A stretch of 60,000 nucleotides of DNA from the NCBI RefSeq assembly GCF_037975245.1, contig NC_092575.1, forward strand, positions 25,448,841 to 25,508,840. The letters run 5' to 3'. Shown piece after piece: positions 47,101 to 56,100 of this stretch. The notes beneath the pieces are model-generated. The model saw only the letters and a program-made list of their open reading frames with translations, ran no database searches and was not told the DNA's origin. A program made the position numbers and the translations under genes. How positions within the stretch are numbered: the stretch's first letter is position 1; every line of letters begins with the position of its first letter. This DNA is from Apostichopus japonicus. Lineage: Eukaryota > Echinodermata > Holothuroidea > Aspidochirotida > Stichopodidae.

Positions 47101-50100
47101 AAAAACAAAAGAAACAATTGAAATATTATATGGTACAAGAAGCGGTATGAAGGAGAAGTTTTCAGACTCATATGGATGGTGGGAGGGGGTGGTGGATGGT
47201 GGGAGGGGGGGAGTGGGAGAGATGAAAGGTAAATACTTTGTTATTCATAAAGAGGACCACAACAAATAGAGTAACCATGAAGATTCTATAAGGTATTTCC
47301 ATGTTGTCAGTGACTGGGTAATAACAATGACTGTGTGACTATCGATCAACTATTGGTGCATATAGCATGTAATGTCACTATAGACAGCCTTTAATAGTTG
47401 CTGCTAAAAGCAAATCTGCGATTCATCATGATACTTAGCTTTCTCTGCTTTAATGGTATCATCACCATCTAAAGCAGGGTTTCCCTTACTTTATCCCCCT
47501 CACGAACACCCTGTTGATGTCAGAGTTGTCCACGAACCCCCAACTTTTCGAGACACGATCTGAGTCATTATTATACTATAATACGCATAACAGTGCTTCG
47601 TAAAAGATCAAGTTCATAGAGTTTGTCGATAGGTACGACTTTTTGTACATTACTAAATTATATGAAAAGGTAGTTTTGACTTTCAGAAATGTCTCACGAA
47701 CCACCTAGGATGGACTCACGCACCCCGGGGGGTTCATGCACCCCAGTTAGTGAACCCCTGATCTAAAGTATTTTGAGGGAATAAATTAGAAAGTTCAATA
47801 AACTCAATCTTATCACAGGACTCAATCACAAAGAGAAAGAAATTGCAAATAACGAGGAAAAAATTACTAAATAAATAAATAGCAATAATAATAAGGAAAG
47901 GACTTCTCCTTAGATAAGAATTGCCAAATAAGTACTGTGAGGGAAAAGTAAGAGACATGTTAATTTAGAGAATGTTACATTGAAAATGTTTTTTTTCACT
48001 TTATAATTTGTGTGTGAGGTCACCCTAGCTGCATTGCTAGAAGTGTTCTTAGTCTTGTCAACAATGTAAAATATAATAATGTAGGGTATCATGAATTACT
48101 TGTAGTCACTCTGAGAGTGTAACTCTGAGACTGGAAAACCTGACAACTTACAAAAGGCAAATTAATATTTTGTTGCCAATCAAATTTTCCTGTCATGATC
48201 TCCAGTATCGTATTATGCTGATGACAAACACTTGTACCTCTATATCAGCTGCCTATTTTGGTCCATTGCCTGCTGTTATATCTGTGTAAATGGGCTCTTT
48301 TGCACTGTTATTCTGCTCAAAACTTCACTTCATGTCCTGAAACCGATGAGAATTAAAGATATAAAACATAATTTGTCCTTCCTTGATAATAAGTATATTT
48401 TTAATCACTTCTGACATAAAATGATATGTTAATATCTTACAATTATTGTTCTCCCTTTCTTCCTAATATAGTCCCAAACAAAGAGTCCCAGCATGGACTG
48501 ATAGGATATTGTGGAGAGAGAATAAGGTGCAACAATCCCAGGATGGCACATTACTTAAACTGGAACAATTGACGTATACCTCACACAGCGATGTACCTTG
48601 GAGTGATCACAAGCCAGTTTGGTCAGATTTTTTGGTGAAAGTAAGACTTGTCAAAATCCTCATAGAGTGAAGAAGCTAATAATTATATGACTTCAGGGCA
48701 AAGTTTAAGTAGCTGTCTGGTTGCCCGGGACAACCAAATTTCTGTTTGTAAGATCCACTTCAGATTGGATTTTAATTAAATCATAATAATAGTAAAATAC
48801 ATAAATTTTATATAGCGCCAAACATGCTATGAAATAATTCTTGTGGCGCTTAACAATAGTGACAACATATACGTTTTAGTGAAAAGATACGTCTTGAAAA
48901 CCGATTGGAAACCATTCACAGTCTTGCACATTTTAACATGTCCTGGAAGTGCCTGTGCGTAATCTTTACAGTCTTGCTAAAATATGGCGGTGAACTTCCA
49001 ATCATGTACGCTTCCAAAACCACTCCGACTTACACTTGCGTAGTTTTGCTGTCTGAAGGTCCTCACTAAACCCTGGGGAGTTGGGTCGACATGATATTCT
49101 GATTGATACAGCCAGCGCATCATAAGACATCAGTTGAAATCGAGAGCGTAAAGCCATGTTAAATTCATCGACCGGAACATTAAAAGCGAGGGGGTTAGAT
49201 CTCCTTCTTCACCAGAGGAATACGTGGGATTGCAAGTCGACACATCAGTCTAGATTGGTCAGACGGTAGGTCATGAAGAACCTCAATGTGCTGTACCAAA
49301 GCATCATAAGAACGAGCAATTACCAAGAAGAGCTTATGACCTTTACTGTGAGTTGGTCCAGTGACATGCTGCTCCAGATTTTTGGAGTCAAGCAGCTCGA
49401 GGAAGAACCGGGCATCATTAAATGTTATATTATAGACTTGGAAGTTGAAAATCCCCTGCTATAATCAGTCGTCCAGTGGTCAAAGTCAGGGACCCTAGAA
49501 AAGATTTGAATTCAGTCATGAAAGAACTGGTTGTTAGTTTATTAGTGGAGGAAGGTGGAGGGCGATACAGATTCAACAAGGGCAACAGCTCTGACGAGCA
49601 CATCATAGACAGATCCATCAGTTCAAATAACGAAAAATGTGGCGTTTTGTTGATTTCGGTTTGAACGTATCACGAACGATCACTGCAATGCCACCAGTAG
49701 TTCTAGATGTGCGGGGATTAGAGAATACCTGCAGCATGGCAGAAATATTGCCAATCACACATTTATCTGAGTCAGATCCGCACAACCATGTTTCAGTCAT
49801 TGCCATTACATCACAGGAAAGGTCAGTGACCACATCAATCACACTGGCACCTTTGTTGCGAATAGATCTAGCCTTCCATAAGAAAAAGTTCAAGTTTGAC
49901 CTGCTACTTGGGGATTGAGCTGACAGGAGTAAGCACAATCAGCTTATAGGTGTAACACCCTTCTTAGGTGCATGTCCAACGTAATGAGACAAATTCACGT
50001 AACAATGCACTGAAATAGGTCTTTGTGAACGAAAACGAACCCTGCTCCCACAATGGGTCGCCAACTCTCTGCTAATGCCCAAATCATTAATCTTTTTGTA

Positions 50101-53100
50101 AATGTCCAGAGGTAGTGGCGGCCTAGAAAGCAGAGTAAAATATTGTCCCATCGCTAATAAAGCCTGTCGCGTGTAACGTACAGACCTAGCCATTCTGTAC
50201 AAAAGGCTGCAGGTACAAACTATAACTGGCACCTGGCGATGTTGTAATACAAATGGCAGCAGTAACAAATTATAACTGGCACCTGGCCATGTTGTAATAC
50301 AAATGGCTGCAGTAACAAACTATAACTGGCACCTGGCCATGTTGTAATACAAATGGCTGCAGTAACAAACTATAACTGGCACCTGGCCATGTTGTAATAC
50401 AAATGGCTGCAGTAACAAACTATAACTGGCACCTGGCCATGTTGTAATACAAATGGCTGCAGTAACAAACTATAACTGGCACCTGGCCATGTTGTAATAC
50501 AAATGGCTGCAGTAACAAACTATAACTGGCACCTGGCCATGTTGTAATACAAATGGCTGCAGTAACAAACTATAACTGGCACCTGGCCATGTTGTAATAC
50601 AAATGGCAGCAGTAACAAACTATAACTGGTACCTGGCCATGTTGTAATACAAATGGCTGCAGTAACAAACTATAACTGGCACCTGGCCATGTTGTAATAC
50701 AAATGGCTGCAGTAACAAACTATAACTGGCACCTGGCCATGTTGTAATACAAATGGCAGCAGTAACAAATTATAACTGGCCCTCGACAAATGTAATGTGG
50801 AAAATAAAACATGAAAGTTTTGGTCCAGATTGAAGAATAGGATATCCCCAGATGTCATATCTCTTTACAAAAGGCATGTTCAATCCTGGAAATCTGAAAG
50901 AGTTCCACCCCAGAAAAAAATTCTAAACTAGATGAGAGACACCATTTGTGGCAACCAATACAGGTGTGCACTATGTACTGCCAGATAGGTCAAATGATGA
51001 TTTGGGTTCATCCCCAGAGCTGGTGTTTTCTGATTAAACCTACACATCTCTCCTACATTGCAGCTATTGGTCGTTGTAAATATGTTGCATTTTTTTGGGA
51101 CAACCAAATATTGCCGTTCAGACCGCCAAAACATAAGCTAGAGTTGTCCAGGGACAACCAGAAAAAAACAACTCCATAAACAATTTGCACTGGACTTTGA
51201 CATGATTAAGGAGGTTGGTAACAAGTGTGGGAAATTGAAATTTTAGTTAATAATCAACTGCACCTTCTTCAGTTGGGAAGGTTTGTAGAAAAATGAGCAA
51301 AACTTTCAATGGGTTACCAAATTAAGGAGATAAAAATATTGGTAGTAGAAATGTTGGCAATGTTGATGAAACGGATTAAAAGTTTGTGACAAAATCAATC
51401 ACACCTGTTATTGAAACACAAAAGCCCTGGGTTAATGAGCCATGCTCACTCCTCCCTCCCTCCCTCCCTCAGTGTCACAGTTCAACAGAATTAACTTGGG
51501 AAAGAAGTAGCTCAAAACTATTAATCTCCTCATAAATTCAATTCATGATAGAGTTCAGTTGGTAAGGTTTATTCAAACTTCTGCCTTTGTGTTTGTCTTA
51601 ATATTGATTTCATTTATGTTTCTATTATTGATCTTGCATGATATTAAGGAAATCAATGGTATTTGTTTGTACTTGTTCGTTTATATGTCGTCAGACCCTC
51701 CCAGCCCTTTCATGATCAGCTCTAGTTTACCCAGATTTATGCTTTAATGCTTAAAAACCAGCCTTGTGTATAAGAGCAAGTTCGACAGTAGTATACTTAA
51801 AGAGAACAATTACATAAGTACCTCACTATATTAGAAATTAAAGAGTGACATAACAAACATGACATGACTCAAAATCAGGGTTAATTTAATCATAATTTTT
51901 TGTTTTCACCCATGGAGTAGAGAGGCCTGTCACTTACTGTTCCTAGAGAAATGGATATTCTTCTTATGCATGCTCTGCATATAACCAATGTTTCAATAGT
52001 ATTCATGACATAGTTTCTACTTATATCTCGATAAGGTGTCTTCAGATGTCCCTCTACCACTGGTCGCGTTCGATCCAGTCGAGTCTTGGCAGAAGAATGG
52101 CATTCACCCTTGTGTATATAGTGTAGCCCCGGGAACCAAAACGAGTAGCTGGGATTGGATTGGTCTTTACAAGGTGAGGATTTAATGCTATATGGAAAGT
52201 TCTCCCTTTAATAAATATATGACTAAGATGAAGTGGAAGATACTACAAATTTGAAACCCCTTAAGATGCATAACTAGAGGCAAAAAATCCTTTTTTTTTT
52301 GGGCTCATACTAAAGTATTTTAGTAACACAAACAATTCTGTGGTTCCCATTTAGTCGAAGCAGACAGTAATCAAAGAAATTTGATGTCAAATTTAGCAGA
52401 TTCTCACTGACCAGAAATATGATGCGCAAAGCTCATGAACGTACAGGTCACTGTGTTACGTCATTCTGCAGAGTGTACCGCGATCACTAAACAATAGTAA
52501 TGGACTTTCTACGTACTTCTCATAAGATATTGAACCATTTAATAACTTCACTCTTCCAATAAACATGCAGCTTCAAGAGAAAGGAATGGTTGTTAGAATT
52601 GTTCCTACATTTTTCAGCTAATGTTGGGGAGCAATTCTTCAACTAAAAGTAAATTATGGTTAAAAAAACTGACTAAACGTCTGGTCATATTTCGCTGCTA
52701 TTATAGGCCAGTAAACATGCTGTGCCATACAATATTAAAAATCTTGCCGCAATTGAAATGCCTACCTTGTGAAATATGTCAACATCTTGGGTATTTCTTC
52801 ATTTGTTGTTGCAATTAATCATGTTTGCAGTTAGTTTCGAGTTAGTAGATGCAATATTAATCGAATCCACGAAATATAGAGCTTTGGGTATGTACTTGTC
52901 TCAATCTCGCTGTCATAATGTAATGTTTATAGAAAGTCACAACTCCATGAAAGCAGATACACAAGCAAAGGGACCACCACGGTAAAGCCCCTGATAGATT
53001 CCATATTCAATATACAAGTTTCAAAGGTTAAAAAATATGAACACTTTTACCGTCTCAGAACAATATATACATGCCTACAATGCATGTTGCAGGTGTTAGT

Positions 53101-56100
53101 GTGCATCACTATGTTAGCTCTGTGCGTAGTTGGTTCTGCTAAACAGAGCTAAGTCACACAGGGCCTACTGTGTATAGCAGTGTACTCTTTTGTAACATGA
53201 TCTTTTTCCTGCACCTATGGGGTAAATCACGGCTGAAGATAAACAATTGAGTACACACATTAGAATAATGGGGCAATTTGGCTAATGAGTTTAGGCATAT
53301 ATCAGTATTAGGGAGACTTTACCTTTAGAGGGCCTCCGCATAGACAATACTGCCTATAATATGTGTTTGTGTCAAAGGTCGCTGAACATATATTCACCTG
53401 CAGATGGTGGGAAACCCCAGGAGAGAGAAAGTCTTTGCAGGTGCTACTTACAAAGTTAATCCAAAGCCTGCAATGTTTATCGTCGTTTTGATGACTGGGA
53501 AACATAAAGAACCTTAAATTTTGGTTTTCAGAAGTGTTTTTGCAACCTCCTACTACACAATTAGTTAGCATTTTGCATTTTGATATTAACGTATCATTAG
53601 CATTTTGATATTAACAGTATGACAGAGTGTTGTATCGGCGTAGTGTTAGTGCTGAATCGAATAGCGTGATCGAAATTTTTCTCAACCGACTCCGCATATG
53701 TACGTCACAGGGTCACCTGCAGTCAATTTGAGCGCTTAGGAATTTTTGCGAAAAGTGCAAATTCCTTGCCCATAAGTGTTAGGTTTGATCAAGTTTTACC
53801 GAGCCCCAATAGAAAATAATACAAAGTGCCATACATCAATGGAAAAGTACAAGTGTAAATATTCAATGTAATATAAATTAGAACGGATTAGAGGATGTCG
53901 AAAAACCACCAGCTATGCCTTTTAATTCAGCGAGTACTGAACGCTATCTAAGATTTGATGCAAGGGAATGGACATGCCGTGAATCAGTTTCAAGGTTTGT
54001 ATCCTTTCACAGATGCGTTACGTTGTAGCATCTTAAATGAACCTCTATCGGGCAAATGACACAGTTTGTCATCAAAGTGAACCTTTTTGCTTTGATTTGA
54101 AAATACGTCGATAAGAACTTTTCTGAATTCGGAAGATCCAAGACTGGAAATCCTGGAGTGAGTGAGTGAGTGGAAATTTCCACTCCCCTCTTGGTTGGTA
54201 AATCATTTGACCAACTCAATGTACTATTGATTTGAAAAAGATACTTTACAAACTGATCTTTGTGTCCTCGATGCAGGTTGGCTTCCACACCATTCAAAGG
54301 CACTATTGCACTTATGTATGGGCTGTCGAAATTAGAGATAAAGAGGACCAGAAACGGACACGCTGCAATGTGAAGTTTAGTGGAACATTCCTACCCTCGG
54401 ACTACAGTGCCAAATACGTTCTGTGTTATTACAGTAAAGTTATGGATCGTGTGCTAGGTGTTAGTAATGTCTTCAGGGTGAGTACAAACAAGTAATTAAA
54501 AGTAATTATGGTTAATTAGCTCTGGCTAAAAATACCAACCCCCCCCCTCGAAAAAAAATTCTCAAATGTGATTAAAGGATGTCTTTAGACGGAATGATCC
54601 AATTTGACATGTTGTAGACTGTTAATAACACCCCTATCGGTCCAGTTTGGATTTCTATAAAAAAAATTATTTGTGAGGAATGACCCTTTAAGACTGTTGA
54701 GCTTGATCAATTACAGTGACTGGACTAGATAGTCTAATGCAGATACCATTAGATCAGTTCGTAAGATGCAACACAAAATTCAATGGGAAAACAGGATTTT
54801 GTGGCCTCAATGACATGTTTCTACTGAGTCACAAACATGTCAAGGACAAATGGTTGTGAAGGTCATCCAAAGGTGCTATGTTGTTTATGTGAAGTTAAAA
54901 GAACATGTTGTTTGGTTTAGTTATCAAAGTGTATGAACAATGGATTCACATTTACATGAAGGCCTGTACTCAGTATCCAACATGGCCATCAATGTAGCCT
55001 TAAAGTAGCATTTCAGAGTACATTTTAACCATGGATATCTGGAGAGCCAGAATAGCTACAGAAGTATTACTATAACTTTGTTTTATTTTACAAAAAAGTG
55101 CTTAGACTGTAGCATTTCATGACTACCATTATGCCTAAGTCATCCTTTTAGGGCCATCTTTTAAAGGAATACCATTTTTGTGTATTAATTTTCAATCATA
55201 ATTAGGAAATAACCAAAGATATAATAAAACATCAAATAATTTATTGTGAGACAATGAACTGTTCTTTGATGGATTGTTTGTAACTCATTAACTAGCAGCA
55301 AGCCAACTGATTAAAACAATAGAGAACTTTCTATAATTAGATTAAAGGGGTATCCAACTATATGTGAAAATTACATCTTGGCTCTGTTAAAAAAAAAACC
55401 AATAACCCAAACTCCATACACAGGGTTTAAAGGAACATTCAAGTTATAAGATCTGTCTAACAGTGTTAATAGTCTAGTGAATAAAGACAGTGGCATTAAA
55501 AGCAGGGAAACCTAGCATATGAGAGGCAGTGGGGTCCATCCCTGGCTGGCCAAAGTAAGGTATTTTTTTTTCATCCAGGAGAAATGCACCGTTTTTTCCC
55601 ATCTGAAATGGTCTCCCAAATTGTTTAAAAAAAATCCAAACTGAGCTGAAACTGTCAATTGGATCACCGCCCAAACATTCAGCTTCTCCTACGTGCATAC
55701 GTGGCAGCTGAGCATGGTAAAGTTAACTGACTTTCCAGGGACCTAGCTGTCTACACAATGAGAAGGAAACGGAAATATCACGCCGCGCGGCCTGTTTATC
55801 CAAAGTTAATGTTTAGGAGTGATGACGCAATCAAACCATGCAGGATATGAAGGAAATAGAGAAGGTATAAAAACAACTGAATAGAAATTATGAATAGGGA
55901 AGACTGTCTTTGAAAAAATTGTTTTGCGAGGAAAAGGCTGTGAAAACATGATGATGCTAGAGTTGGTTTTCGTTTACACATCTCTAGAGATTATGAACAA
56001 ATTTACATGATACTGTTAAAAGTTTTCATGCTATTGCGCTAAAAAGACAAAACTTTTCTTGTATGTGGCATCGTAAACCCTTCCCATGTAAGAGAGAGGT

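Larger units (their letters stand above)
48783..50790 (-). mobile_element. Defective non-LTR retrotransposon (CR1/L2-like LINE) with endonuclease but no reverse transcriptase
   Basis: Lies antisense in INPP5K intron 6. From its 5' side (high coordinates) it has a 50-bp tandem array, an N-terminal segment with R-Y-T-R-Q-A-L-L and P-L-D-I-Y-K-K-I-N-D-L-G phrases, and an endonuclease domain (A-R-S-I-R-N-K, T-E-T-W-L, Y-R-P-P-P-S-S, I-I-A-G-D-F, P-T-H-S-K-G-H phrases). A linker with P-N-S-P-G-F-S and K-S-E-W-F-W-K-R follows. It then jumps to a 3' end with GCGCTATATAAA and an AT-rich tail. The reverse transcriptase is missing. Frame breaks and stops occur near 49939, 49618 and 49430, so it is not functional. 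Of the endonuclease catalytic residues, Asp of GDF remains but the following Asn is Gln. Confidence 0.85.
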
